DNA from: CAWUIO01 sp963922455
GTDB lineage: Bacteria; Bacteroidota; Bacteroidia; Cytophagales; Microscillaceae
Length of the DNA: 64,000 bases
Direction of reading: 5' to 3'
NCBI GenBank assembly: GCA_963922455.1
Contig: CAWUIO010000008.1
Coordinates: forward strand, 27,018-91,017
Under the pieces are notes generated by a model. It saw nothing but the letters and a program-made list of their open reading frames with translations, was not told the DNA's origin and ran no database searches. Position numbers and translations under genes: made by a program. The first letter of the stretch is position 1; each line of letters opens with the position of its first letter. Of the stretch, positions 18,492 to 27,640 are shown in pieces.

Positions 18492-18622
18492 GGGGCTTAC
18501 CCGCGCAATAAAGAGAATACCTTATAGGTGCGTTCGGGCTGGCGCGGGGCCGGGCTCTCACTACTCGCTGCCTCTCCCCACAGGCCAACACGAGCTCAAA
18601 CATGCCGTTCCATCCCTAAGCC
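18492..18622 (-). repeat. Structured intergenic element, copy 5
   Basis: 131 bp that fills the gap between two convergent stop codons with only 13 nt left on each side. P1 is GGCTT with AAGCC. Arm A has the A:T closing pair (GGAACGG against TAGTGAG) and a G.G internal loop. Arm B is CCCGCGC with GCGCGGG. The arm-A half matches copy 15 base for base over more than 60 nt, while the arm-B loop is unrelated. Confidence 0.88.
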
Positions 18623-18635
18623 AAAGAAAACCCAT

Positions 18636-19601
18636 TTACTCCCGGTAGATCCTGATAGCTTCACTGCGGTTCATATCTGATTTTAGCACGAGTTGCTTGA
18701 TGATTTTTCCACCTATTGACACGGATACAGCCGCCGTATTGGGGGGTATTTCACCCAGGTTATGGGCATACAACTCGATAATATTCTCGTGTTCAGGGAG
18801 GGGCAGGATTAGTTTTTTTGCTTTATGCTTGACGGTATATTTTTCTAAAACCGTTTCCCCATTGATGCGCAGGCTTATGATATCACCATCTTGTCGTCCA
18901 TTGTCCCATAAGGCCAGCGTAATGTACTTTCCCCTTATTCGTAAATCTTCCTTCACATACACCTCACGTTTGGTCTCCGTGGGAGGATCTACGATCTTGG
19001 GAGTAGGCTTAGGTTTCGGTTCGGTTTTTTCTTGACTGCTGAACGGCTTCTGCTCAGGCCTTGTGGGAGTATTATTAGGGGGAGGCGTTTTTTTTAGGGG
19101 AGCAGGGCTTGCTTTTTTTGCCAGCGGCCCTGATACCCGACGGATACTGTAACTACCGGCGTCTTCAAAGGGAGCTAAATTCTCACAAAATTCGGGTTGG
19201 GCTTTCTTTAAGCGCCATTTGCCTTCTAGAGTATAACAATTGAGTAGCTTAGAAAAATAATACCCATCCAATACAATACCTCCCCCGGAAACAAGACTTG
19301 TTTCATGTAATATGACACTGTCTCCCTGTAACTCCCCTACAAGCTGAGAAGAACTAGCTTCGGAGGTAGGCAGACTTTCCCAAATAAAATAACCATACAC
19401 CCGCTTCCCCTTCACTTGGTTTATCTCAATAGTCATGGGATACCTTTCATTAATTCCACAAGAGTATTGGTGAAATTCTCCTACCCAAACCCCTTTTAAA
19501 AATTCAGCGGAGCCATAGGTTTGATAGCAATCTCCATTTTGGGCAATTAGAGGACTATAGCCAAATAGGAAGTAAATAGCCAGGTACACATACTTTTTCA
19601 T
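18636..19601 (-). CDS. Secreted two-domain protein with a proline/lysine-rich linker
   Basis: 321 residues. A signal peptide (about 1-20, ending IAQ) is followed by an N-terminal domain (about 22-150, containing GVWVGEFHQYSCGINERYP and VYGYFIWESL), possibly a lipocalin-like barrel. A low-complexity Pro/Lys/Thr linker spans about 165-215. A C-terminal domain (about 216-321) has the phrases LALWDNGRQDGDIISLRING and LPEHENIIELYAHNLGEIPPNTA. I recognise that last domain as recurrent in secreted Bacteroidota proteins but know no function for it. It is transcribed after the TPR gene at 19667 with a 65-nt gap, so co-transcription is possible. Confidence 0.75.
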   Translation of the reverse strand: MKKYVYLAIYFLFGYSPLIAQNGDCYQTYGSAEFLKGVWVGEFHQYSCGINERYPMTIEINQVKGKRVYGYFIWESLPTSEASSSQLVGELQGDSVILHETSLVSGGGIVLDGYYFSKLLNCYTLEGKWRLKKAQPEFCENLAPFEDAGSYSIRRVSGPLAKKASPAPLKKTPPPNNTPTRPEQKPFSSQEKTEPKPKPTPKIVDPPTETKREVYVKEDLRIRGKYITLALWDNGRQDGDIISLRINGETVLEKYTVKHKAKKLILPLPEHENIIELYAHNLGEIPPNTAAVSVSIGGKIIKQLVLKSDMNRSEAIRIYRE

Positions 19602-19666
19602 ACGGGATAGTTTTTTTTTAATTTACCCTTTATACAGGATATCATTACAAAATCCCCAGAAAAAAT

Positions 19667-20812
19667 CTATTTGAGAAAGGCTTTCGCTTCCTCGATTACC
19701 GCAATGGATTCGGAAAGTTTCAAGGCTTTTTTGTAATGGTTCTTGGCAGTTTTTTCATCTCCCCTGGCCTTGGCCAAGCGCGCTAAGCCCGCGTGGGCCA
19801 TAGCCACATAATCCTGAGAATACCGGGGATCATACTCTTTATACGAAATCACCTTTTGGTAAAAGCCAGCCGCAGCGGTATTTTGCTTGTAATATCGTTC
19901 TTTCAAGAGGCCCTGAAATAGGTTTTGAGCAATTTGGTATACCACACCCGACTTGGAAGCAAACTTTGCCAGCCCTAGTTCGGCTTCGGCAAAGCGCCCT
20001 ACATGTATGAGGCTTTCGGCATATTTGGTAGCAAAAAAGGGGTTTTGGGGATAGAGTTTCAGAAGGTCCTGGCTGCACTGTAAGCCACTTAGATAATTTT
20101 GCTCATATTTATTGTAGATGTCGGTGAGGTAAATCAAGGCTTCTACCTGACTAAATTTACCTTGCTGGGTAGCTAACACGAGATGCTTGAGTCCGGCTTG
20201 TTTATCCCCATCCGGAAAAAAGACCATAAAGGGTTTTACTACGGGGTGGATCTCTGGGTACTGCTCTGCGTAATACTTGTACAAACCCGTGGAAAAGTGA
20301 AAATCAGGAAACTCACGGGTGAGGTCAAATCCTTTTTTGATATACGTAAACGATTTTTTTCCGTAAGAAGCCGCTTCTACATAGTCACCCGATTCGGCTT
20401 CATAGAGGGCCTTAAGTCCGTGCACCATCATTTGAAAAAAAATACCCTCATAGCTCTTAGGGTTTCTTTCTACCAGCTTATTGGCATAAACTAGGGTAAG
20501 ATTGAGATATTGAATATAATGGTTATATTTTGCTTTGTTTTTGGCCATCGGGAAATCTTGCCAAGAAAGTAAATACGCTCGTAAAAAAGGAGTAACCGGA
20601 TGTTTGGCATGATTTACCTCCAGTTTTTTTATGAGCGACTCGGCTTTTGGGAAGTTTAGGTTATAAATAGCCTCAATGGCTTCATTGCTCACGTTTTTTA
20701 TTTCTTCCTGAGAAGGACCTTGAGCGCGTAAGGATAAGGTATACAAAAGGAAACAACCGAATAAAACGGTAAAACGAGGTAGATTAGGGATGTTTTTTAG
20801 GTAGTAAGCCAT
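19667..20812 (-). CDS. Secreted TPR-repeat protein
   Basis: 381 residues. The N-terminal hydrophobic segment (about 14-30, ending SLRAQ) is a likely signal peptide. The rest is helical with several TPR-like pairs: IEAIYNLNFPKAESLIKKLE, YLTDIYNKYEQNYLSGLQCS, YAESLIHVGRFAEAELGLAK and AGLARLAKARGDEKTAKNHY. TPR arrays hold protein partners, and none is indicated here. The gene is upstream of the secreted two-domain protein on the same strand. Confidence 0.78.
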   Translation of the reverse strand: MAYYLKNIPNLPRFTVLFGCFLLYTLSLRAQGPSQEEIKNVSNEAIEAIYNLNFPKAESLIKKLEVNHAKHPVTPFLRAYLLSWQDFPMAKNKAKYNHYIQYLNLTLVYANKLVERNPKSYEGIFFQMMVHGLKALYEAESGDYVEAASYGKKSFTYIKKGFDLTREFPDFHFSTGLYKYYAEQYPEIHPVVKPFMVFFPDGDKQAGLKHLVLATQQGKFSQVEALIYLTDIYNKYEQNYLSGLQCSQDLLKLYPQNPFFATKYAESLIHVGRFAEAELGLAKFASKSGVVYQIAQNLFQGLLKERYYKQNTAAAGFYQKVISYKEYDPRYSQDYVAMAHAGLARLAKARGDEKTAKNHYKKALKLSESIAVIEEAKAFLK

Positions 20813-20992
20813 GATCCTTGCAATTTATTTGATAACCCGGACTCATAACACCTTAGTCTCCGGATGGGTTTGCTATATGGGTTCATACTTGCTAATTTTT
20901 AGCAAAGAAATCAGCCAGCGTAACATACAGAACACTTCGGTGTATTTATTTTAGTTATAAATCTCATGTAGACCCGGCTATTACACCATCCT

Positions 20993-21967
20993 ATGCGAGC
21001 AAAATTGCCCCGACACTATGAAATTGCCCAGACCATCCCCCACGAGATGGGTTTGGGATTTCCAAATTTCTTCTTTCACGAAGAACGGCATGTGCAGGGG
21101 CAATCCCCTCAAAACGCTCGTCATTATTACCTGATAGACAGCAAAAGAAGCAAGGTCTTGGCCCGCTACTATGCTTTTGTAAAAGGAAGTGAAGCCTTCA
21201 GCCCGGGCGGGGCCCCCTTTGGCTCCTTGGACCTAGCTCCAGAATTGAGAATGGAGTACTTGGAAACTTTTTGGGATTTTGTAGAGGATGACCTGCAAAG
21301 ACAAGGTGTCCAAAGCCTTCGGATCAAATCCTATCCCTTTTCTTATGCCCCATATGCTGCCCCCGTATTGCATTATTTTTTACTCAAACGGGGCTATGCT
21401 TGTACCCAATTAGACCTCAACTACCACTTAGAAATAGGATCAGGCATGCTCCAAGAAAGAATGCACCCTTCCTTAAGGCGCAAATTACAAAAACCCGAGG
21501 GAGAAGATTTCCGGTTTAGCGTATGGCAGCAGGTCCAGGCCGAATCGATTTATGCTTTTTTGGCCGCCGGTAGAAGCCGGAAAGGCTATCCAGTGAGCTT
21601 AGGCTTGGATACATTTGCCCGCTTACTAGCCCAATTCCCCGAAGAATTCTTGGTATTTCTGTTGCACCAAGGTGCCTTGCATGATGCGGATAACTGGGCA
21701 GCTTTGACGGTGGCGGTGAAAGTAAATGAAAATATTCTGTATAACTTTTACCCGGTAGATGCTGCCCGGCACCTGGCTTGGAGCCCACTTGTCCATTTGC
21801 ACGCAGAATTGTATGCCTGGTGCCAAAGCCAAGGCTACCAGCAGCTAGATTTGGGGATTGCCACAGATGGGGGCGCCCCTAATTATGGCCTGATGCGCTT
21901 TAAGAAGCATTTGGGGGCTAGGGAGACGCTCAAACCCGTATATTTTCGGGAGTTTGGGCAAGGTTAA
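20993..21967 (+). CDS. GNAT/FemAB-like acyltransferase
   Basis: 324 residues, cytoplasmic. The C-terminal segment reads LDLGIATDGGAPNYGLMRFKKHLGA (described by its parts: an LDLGI strand, then NYGLMRFK, then HLGA). That is the hallmark of BioF2-like/FemAB acetyltransferases, where the last GNAT repeat binds the aminoacyl or acyl donor. The first half contains AFSPGGAPFGSLDL and a helix FWDFVEDDLQRQG, matching the first GNAT module. Members transfer amino acids or acyl groups to cell-wall or other polymers, and the acceptor here is unknown. It stands alone, and a structured repeat lies 141 nt after its stop. Confidence 0.72.
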   Translation: MRAKLPRHYEIAQTIPHEMGLGFPNFFFHEERHVQGQSPQNARHYYLIDSKRSKVLARYYAFVKGSEAFSPGGAPFGSLDLAPELRMEYLETFWDFVEDDLQRQGVQSLRIKSYPFSYAPYAAPVLHYFLLKRGYACTQLDLNYHLEIGSGMLQERMHPSLRRKLQKPEGEDFRFSVWQQVQAESIYAFLAAGRSRKGYPVSLGLDTFARLLAQFPEEFLVFLLHQGALHDADNWAALTVAVKVNENILYNFYPVDAARHLAWSPLVHLHAELYAWCQSQGYQQLDLGIATDGGAPNYGLMRFKKHLGARETLKPVYFREFGQG

Positions 21968-22108
21968 GGCCGATTGGGTTATGGGAGCTGGTTTTACACT
22001 TCAGCCCACAAAGGCCAAGTTTTCTCCCTGCGGTCGGGATAACAATAGAAAAAGCCAGGATTTTCCTGACCAGTCATAGTTTCCATTCTCTCCTCTCACT
22101 TCTTCTTT

Positions 22109-22238
22109 GGCTGAGGGATAGAGCGGCCTGTTTGAGCCCGCCGCTGGCTGTGGGGAGCCGGCGAGTAGCGAAAGCCCGACCCCGGCGGCACCCTAGGTAC
22201 TTTTGAAGAGATATTGGAAAATCGCCGGGGGCAGCCCC
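22109..22238 (+). repeat. Structured intergenic element, copy 6
   Basis: 130 bp, second class. P1 is GGCTG with CAGCC, the arm-A internal loop is A.A with a G:C closing pair, and arm B is CCCCGGCG with CGCCGGGG. It is preceded by a pyrimidine-rich tract containing TCTCTCCTCTCAC, which recurs near 36390. Confidence 0.87.
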
Positions 22239-22249
22239 AAGATTTTCTT

Positions 22250-22257
22250 TATATTTG
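22250..22257 (+). promoter_or_regulatory. Candidate -7 promoter box for the DUF3127 gene
   Basis: TATATTTG matches TAnnTTTG exactly, 96 nt before the ATG at 22354 and 11 nt after structured repeat copy 6. The -33 position falls inside the repeat and has no TTTG. If real, the repeat ends just upstream of the core promoter. Confidence 0.35.
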
Positions 22258-22353
22258 TAAAATTATTTGACAATCTGGTGCATAATACTTACCATACTAG
22301 CTCAAATAATGGAATGCATTTAAAATCCTAAGCTATTAATTGTTTCGAGTTTC

Positions 22354-22734
22354 ATGAGTCTAGAAATTACAGGAAAACTTTTGGAAGTCCATCCCGAACA
22401 GAGCGGAGAAGGACGCAATGGCACTTGGAGAAAGCGGTCTTTTGTGATTGAGACCCCTGGACAATACCCCAAAAAAGTGTGCATCATGGTATGGGGAGAC
22501 CGCATCCAGTTGCTGGAAAATTTACAAGAAGGTTCAGAATTGAAGGTGGGCTTTGATTTAGAATCCCGGGAGTATAACGGACGTTGGTACACCGATGTGA
22601 AAGCTTGGCGTATTGACCCAGCCAACCCAAGTAATGGGGGCAATGCCGGAGGAGATGCAAGCAGCAGCAGCCCGGATGACCCGTTCCCCGATGATATGAT
22701 GTCGCAAGGAAATACCGACGATCTCCCTTTCTAA
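22354..22734 (+). CDS. DUF3127 protein with an SSB-like acidic C-terminus
   Basis: 126 residues. The core (1-92) matches DUF3127: GKLLEVHPEQSGEG, WRKRSFVIETPGQYPKKV, MVWGDRIQLLENL and SREYNGRWYTDVKAWRI. The spacing of these strands is like a small OB fold. A flexible Gly/Asn/Ser/Asp-rich tail follows, ending NTDDLPF. That ending closely resembles the acidic tip (DDDIPF) with which bacterial SSB proteins recruit repair enzymes. DUF3127 has no known activity that I can state. A role in single-stranded nucleic acid binding is my inference from fold-like pattern and tail. Its stop overlaps the stop of the convergent sulfotransferase gene by 3-4 bases. Confidence 0.85.
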   Translation: MSLEITGKLLEVHPEQSGEGRNGTWRKRSFVIETPGQYPKKVCIMVWGDRIQLLENLQEGSELKVGFDLESREYNGRWYTDVKAWRIDPANPSNGGNAGGDASSSSPDDPFPDDMMSQGNTDDLPF

Positions 22735-23702
22735 GCCGGTTGTTCCCGGAACCAAGCGTTCAAATCCTGATCGATCAACTGGGCGGTTTGCCAGACATCC
22801 TTGGCGTATATTTCTTCCAAGATACGCAAGCGAAGTTCGGCATCCAGTTGAGGCCGGGCCAGGTTTTGAGCGCGCAAGTTATTGAGCTTTTTTTGCCAGT
22901 AGGTACTTTGCCGCATTTGATCGAGTAAGGCTGGGGCAAGCTTTTCCAAGGCTCCCCGCAAAATGCTTTGCTGCCCAATAAGGCGGTCTTTCCATCGATT
23001 TTTGACAAAACCCGAAGCATTGAGCCGGAGTTCGGTATCAATTTCAGCTTCGGGATTGACCCCCAAAAAGGTAAAAAGATCTCGCATCAAGCCTTGGGGA
23101 TCTTTTTTAAAATCTTCGTAGCGATACACGCGAATTTGTTCCCGCGGAAATATGTCAAAATAGTTTTTCAAGTACGAAAAATAAAATCCTTCGGTGACTA
23201 GGTCGGGGCGACGCCACCAAATGCTGTCGCGGTCAAGAGCATCTTCAAAGCGAGGGCTCGGGAGGCGATTTTCGCGGGCTAAGTGTAAATAACGAGAGTA
23301 GAGCCGGTCGACCGGATGCCGTAAAATGGCAATTAATTTGGTTTTTTCGCCCAATAATTGTCGAATGCGGTGCGGGGCGTGGGCGTTGTAAAGGTACATG
23401 GGAGAGGTTTCGCCGATCGCCTTTTCATTTTCTACTTCTTGAAATAAAGCGCGGTAGTCTTCCCAGGCATACACTGCCTGAGGGTAGTGATACATCTGTT
23501 CGGGATCATCTTTGGCCTCCACTGGCTTCTCGCCCATCAAAGCAAAGAAATTGGGCTCTTTGACCCGGCTCATGAAAATATCAGGATGTTGGTGTAGGTA
23601 ATGGTCTAGGGACGTGGTACCCGACTTACCGGCCCCAATTACTAAAAAATTGGGTAGGCGTATGCCCTTCTTCTTACCCGAAATAGTTGAATCTTCCTTC
23701 AT
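22731..23702 (-). CDS. Sulfotransferase domain protein
   Basis: 323 residues from the ATG at 23702. A longer frame from 23759 adds a hydrophobic stretch unlike family N-termini, so I prefer the shorter start. The 5'-phosphosulfate-binding loop is GAGKSGTTSL at about residues 23-32. The 3'-phosphate-binding region is RHPVDRLYSRYLH near residue 125. Both are PAPS-binding motifs of the sulfotransferase family (PF00685). It should transfer sulfate from PAPS to an unknown acceptor, perhaps a lipid or surface glycan, because Saprospiraceae-like bacteria make sulfonated or sulfated lipids (inference). It is convergent with DUF3127, overlapping at the stop codons (CTAA). Confidence 0.88.
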   Translation of the reverse strand: MKEDSTISGKKKGIRLPNFLVIGAGKSGTTSLDHYLHQHPDIFMSRVKEPNFFALMGEKPVEAKDDPEQMYHYPQAVYAWEDYRALFQEVENEKAIGETSPMYLYNAHAPHRIRQLLGEKTKLIAILRHPVDRLYSRYLHLARENRLPSPRFEDALDRDSIWWRRPDLVTEGFYFSYLKNYFDIFPREQIRVYRYEDFKKDPQGLMRDLFTFLGVNPEAEIDTELRLNASGFVKNRWKDRLIGQQSILRGALEKLAPALLDQMRQSTYWQKKLNNLRAQNLARPQLDAELRLRILEEIYAKDVWQTAQLIDQDLNAWFREQPA

Positions 23703-23802
23703 TATGCAGGTGTTTGCCCATATGTACGAAAACACCTGGGTAAAGCTGAAAAATATCATTGGGGGAACCTACGGATGTAGTATTCCCAAAAAATGCGTGG
23801 CC

Positions 23803-26800
23803 TTACCTTAAAATTTCTTCTTCTACATTGCGCAAATCTACGGGGACTACCGAGGAAACCCCGTCTTCAATCATCGTCACCCCATACATGACATCGGCAC
23901 TGGACATCGTCCGCTTGTTGTGGGTCACCAGGATAAATTGGGACTCTCGCGAAAACTCTTTGATGATCTTGTTAAATTTTTCGGTGTTGGCATCATCCAG
24001 GGGAGCATCTACCTCATCAAAAATACAGAAAGGGGCCGGTTTGAGGAGGTAGAGGGCAAAGAGTAAGGATGTGGAGGTAAGGGTCTTCTCCCCTCCCGAA
24101 AGCTGGTCTATAGTGAGGGGGCGCTTGCCTTTGGGCTGGGCCACAATCTCAATTTTTGATTCCAAGGGGTTTTCGGGATCGCTGAGGACAAGGTCGGCTT
24201 GGTCTTCGGCCGAGAAAAGTGAGCGGAATACCTTGATAAAATTTTCCCGGATTTGCTCAAAGGCTTCCATGAAAGCGGTGCGGGCGTACCCTTCCATTTC
24301 CTCAATGGTTTGCAGGAGAGATTCCTTAGAAGTTTCCAGGTCATTTTTTTGCTCAGAAATGAACCCGTGGCGTTCTTCCATCTCCTGGAAGGCATCCATG
24401 GCCATCGGGTTGATGGTCCCGATGCGCTCCATTTTGAGTTTGGTAGCTTGAACAAACTCTTTAAGTTCTTCCTCGGAGCGCCCCTCCGGGTCTTCCAATG
24501 CTTGGTCAAAAAGCGAATCTAAATCTACTTGAAACTCTACCGAAAGGCGTTCTTGAATACTATTAAGCTCCAAGCTCGTTTCGTGCATCTGATTACGGAG
24601 CTGGTTGATTAAGGATTCAAGGGTATCTTTTTGGCGCTGTTGTTCTTTGAGAAATTTTTCTAAATCGCCGATTTGTCCTTTTAGTTCAAAATATTGCTTT
24701 TCTACGCCGCTTACATTAAGCTCATAGTCTTCGGTACGGCCGTGTAGTTCTTCTACGACTCCCTCATTTTGCTCTTGGTTTTCCAGTAGTTTTTCTAGGT
24801 CTTCTTCTACTTGCACCAAGGTAGATTCATTTTCCTGTATCCTCTGGCTGAGGGTTTGTATTTTCTCCTCTTGGTAAGACTGATCCTGTTCTAAGGATTT
24901 CACCCGGTTTTCTTGTTGATGAAAAAGAAGGTTTTGGGCATTAAATCGGGTGGATTGCTCGGTGAGGGTTTCGTTTTCAATCTCAAATTGTTCGCGGAGT
25001 TGAGCGATTTCTTCTTCCAGATCGTAGAGTTCGTCCTGGTCTTCGTTGAGTTGGGGCTCTAGCTCTTTCAGGGCTTCTTCCAGTTGGTAGACCTGGTCTT
25101 GTACTTCTCCCCGACGGCTCAAGTTCTTCTCAATGATTTGTTTGAGCTGCTCCATTTTACTTTTGAGGGAAACGTAGCGCTCATTAATTTCATTTACTTG
25201 GCGATTGGCCTGGCGGTAGGCTTCTTTGAGGTCTTGGTTTTGTTTGAGTGCGGCCAGTTGCCCGCTTTGGGCTTGCAACTGCTCTTGAAATGTCGTTTCC
25301 TCCTCTTCCAGGACTTGGATTTGGTCTTGGAGTTTTTCCAGGTTTTGGGCCCGGCCTAATCTACCTCCCCCTAGGGTGCCTATAGAGCCCCCTGTAATAC
25401 TTTCGGCGCGGGAAACGATCTCTCCAGATAGGCTCACATACGTGGCATTTGCCAGCCTTTTTTCAGGAATTTGGCCTAGATCTTTGACCAGATAAACCTC
25501 CTGAAGCAGAAAATTTAGTAAATCTTTGTATTCAGGGGCATAATGAAGGATTTCCAAGGCTGGTATCAACTCGCCCTCTTCCGGATTGTACATCAACTCG
25601 CTGGGCTTGACTCCCCCAAAAAAACCTTGCCCCAGATCTGAGCCTTCCTCAACTCTTCCTTCGGCCGCTTGAAAATGGTCTAAAATGAAAAAGCTGGCCT
25701 TCCCCTTTTGAGCTTCTTGGAGTAAGGCTATGGCCCGCAAGGCATCGGCTTCGTGGGCCAAAACATAGTAATTTACCCAGGGGTCCAAATAGGCTTCTAC
25801 GGCCTTGCGGTATACCTCTTCACAGGCCACTACATCTGAGAGTAGAGGCGCTTCTACCGACCAATCTGGGTTTTGTTGTAGGAACTGAAGCGCCTCAGGG
25901 AAGCCTTCTAAGTTCTCTAAGAGGGATTTGGTAAATTTATATTCATTTTGGTGGGTAGCCAGTCGTCTTTGTACCTCATATACCTGTTCTCGGCTGGCCA
26001 GGACTTGTTCTTCCAGGATATTAATATCTTCAGCTTGACGCTCTTCCTGGTCTACCAAGGATTGCATCGCGTCTTTGGCCGTTTTGAGCTGGGTCGCTAC
26101 GGCGCTGATCTGGCTTTCGTATTCGTTAAACTCCACCCGGAGCTGTTCAATATTTTGAGCCGTCTTTTCAAATTCCTGGCGAGAAGAACTGAGTCGGGTT
26201 TGCTTGATCTCATAGTCCCGCTTGATAGTGTAGATCTCCGATTGCTTAGCTTGGTATATTTCTTCCCGGCCTCGTAATCTTTGTTGGATTTCCTGGGTTT
26301 TTTCCTTTTGGATTTCGTAGGTTTCGCGGTGGGACTCCAGTTCATCAGAGAGTTGCAGTAAGCTATCCCGCACCTCAATCAATTGGCGGCTCTGGCCCTC
26401 GAGTCGTTTGCGAATACCCACTTGGTCTTGGATATCTTCAGAAATCAGTTTTCGGGTGTTGTTATTTTTCTCTTCTAAGTGGCTTATCTGTTGAGCTACC
26501 AGTTTTTGTTCGTTCTCGAGGTTCTTAATTTGCTGCTTATGCTCCCGCAACTGGTTTTGCTTGAGCCGTAAAGCCTGCTCATAGTGCTCCAACTGCCCCT
26601 TATGTTGCTCAATGCCCAGCTCTTGCTGGCTGATACTTTCTTGGAGGGCCCCCTTCTTTTCCTCCTCTTCCCGAATACGGGTTTGCAAGGACTGGTGCAC
26701 TTCCCGCTGCCGCCGAATGGCTTTTTGGGCATACATTAAGCTATGCTGGCGGTATTTTTCTTGAAGTTTAAAGTAGCGCTCTGCTTGTTTGGCCTGTCTT

Positions 26801-27417
26801 TCCAGGCTACGGAGGTTTTTCTCGATCTCAAAGAGTAAATCCCCTACCCGGCTCAAATCATTGTCTACCTGTTCTAGTTGGGAAAAGGACTCCTTTTTCC
26901 GCATTTTAAACTTGGAGATACCGGCAGCCTTTTCAAATAGAGAGCGACGCGATTGCTCTTTATCGTTTAAGATTTCATCTACTTTTTTAAGCTCGATGAT
27001 CGCGTAGCTATCAGGGCCGATACCTGTATCCAAAAATAGGTTATGAATATCTTTAAGGCGGCAACGCACATCATTGATGAGGTACTCGCTATCTCCCGTG
27101 CGGTGGTAGCGCCGGGTGATGGTCACTTGGGTATATTCGGGCGGCAAGAGTTGCCGGTCGTTATCAAATGTTAGGGATACTTCGGCTGTGGGGGCCGGTT
27201 TGCGCTTTTTGGTGCCGTTAAAGATGATATTTTCCATCTTATCGGAGCGGAGGGAACGGGTTTTTTGCTCCCCGAGTACCCAGCGGATAGAATCTACCAC
27301 GTTGGATTTCCCACAACCATTGGGGCCAACGATGCAGGTAACGCCTTCGTTAAACTGGATACCGGCCTGATTTCCAAAGCTTTTGAAACCTTTTATCTCG
27401 AGTTTGCTTAATCGCAT
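23803..27417 (-). CDS. smc: SMC chromosome segregation protein
   Basis: 1204 residues, full length for bacterial SMC. The N-terminal head carries Walker A GPNGCGKSN (residues 31-39). Long coiled coils (about 165-500 and 680-1010) surround a hinge domain (about 520-670, containing the stretch SLSGEIVSRAESITGGSIG). The C-terminal head has the signature LSGGEKTLTS followed by Walker B FCIFDEVDAPLDD. It should act with ScpA and ScpB in chromosome condensation and segregation, and neither partner gene is in this window. It is preceded by a divergent promoter region shared with the gene at 27641. Confidence 0.97.
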   Translation of the reverse strand: MRLSKLEIKGFKSFGNQAGIQFNEGVTCIVGPNGCGKSNVVDSIRWVLGEQKTRSLRSDKMENIIFNGTKKRKPAPTAEVSLTFDNDRQLLPPEYTQVTITRRYHRTGDSEYLINDVRCRLKDIHNLFLDTGIGPDSYAIIELKKVDEILNDKEQSRRSLFEKAAGISKFKMRKKESFSQLEQVDNDLSRVGDLLFEIEKNLRSLERQAKQAERYFKLQEKYRQHSLMYAQKAIRRQREVHQSLQTRIREEEEKKGALQESISQQELGIEQHKGQLEHYEQALRLKQNQLREHKQQIKNLENEQKLVAQQISHLEEKNNNTRKLISEDIQDQVGIRKRLEGQSRQLIEVRDSLLQLSDELESHRETYEIQKEKTQEIQQRLRGREEIYQAKQSEIYTIKRDYEIKQTRLSSSRQEFEKTAQNIEQLRVEFNEYESQISAVATQLKTAKDAMQSLVDQEERQAEDINILEEQVLASREQVYEVQRRLATHQNEYKFTKSLLENLEGFPEALQFLQQNPDWSVEAPLLSDVVACEEVYRKAVEAYLDPWVNYYVLAHEADALRAIALLQEAQKGKASFFILDHFQAAEGRVEEGSDLGQGFFGGVKPSELMYNPEEGELIPALEILHYAPEYKDLLNFLLQEVYLVKDLGQIPEKRLANATYVSLSGEIVSRAESITGGSIGTLGGGRLGRAQNLEKLQDQIQVLEEEETTFQEQLQAQSGQLAALKQNQDLKEAYRQANRQVNEINERYVSLKSKMEQLKQIIEKNLSRRGEVQDQVYQLEEALKELEPQLNEDQDELYDLEEEIAQLREQFEIENETLTEQSTRFNAQNLLFHQQENRVKSLEQDQSYQEEKIQTLSQRIQENESTLVQVEEDLEKLLENQEQNEGVVEELHGRTEDYELNVSGVEKQYFELKGQIGDLEKFLKEQQRQKDTLESLINQLRNQMHETSLELNSIQERLSVEFQVDLDSLFDQALEDPEGRSEEELKEFVQATKLKMERIGTINPMAMDAFQEMEERHGFISEQKNDLETSKESLLQTIEEMEGYARTAFMEAFEQIRENFIKVFRSLFSAEDQADLVLSDPENPLESKIEIVAQPKGKRPLTIDQLSGGEKTLTSTSLLFALYLLKPAPFCIFDEVDAPLDDANTEKFNKIIKEFSRESQFILVTHNKRTMSSADVMYGVTMIEDGVSSVVPVDLRNVEEEILR

Positions 27418-27534
27418 GTTTTCTTCTTAGGGCTAGACATTCTCTTAGAAAAAGAAGAGATACTTTAGGTATACGAGAAAATTCTTTCCTGAACCTGATC
27501 TCTCTTCTGGTTTTTTCGTTGAGAAACAAGACCG

Positions 27535-27561
27535 CAAAAATAAAATATAATCGTAAATTTG
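27535..27561. promoter_or_regulatory. Paired divergent -7 boxes between smc and the lysine-rich protein gene
   Basis: On the minus strand TATTTTTG (27535-27542) fits TAnnTTTG and faces smc. On the plus strand TAAATTTG (27554-27561) fits exactly and faces the gene at 27641. The boxes lie 11 nt apart, so the two promoters would compete or be co-regulated. Neither has a clean TTTG at -33. Confidence 0.35.
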
Positions 27562-27640
27562 GTGATAGTATGATACAATCCCTCTAGAGTACTTGAGTTA
27601 AGCAACTGATTATCTGAGATATAAATTTATTACCTGACCT

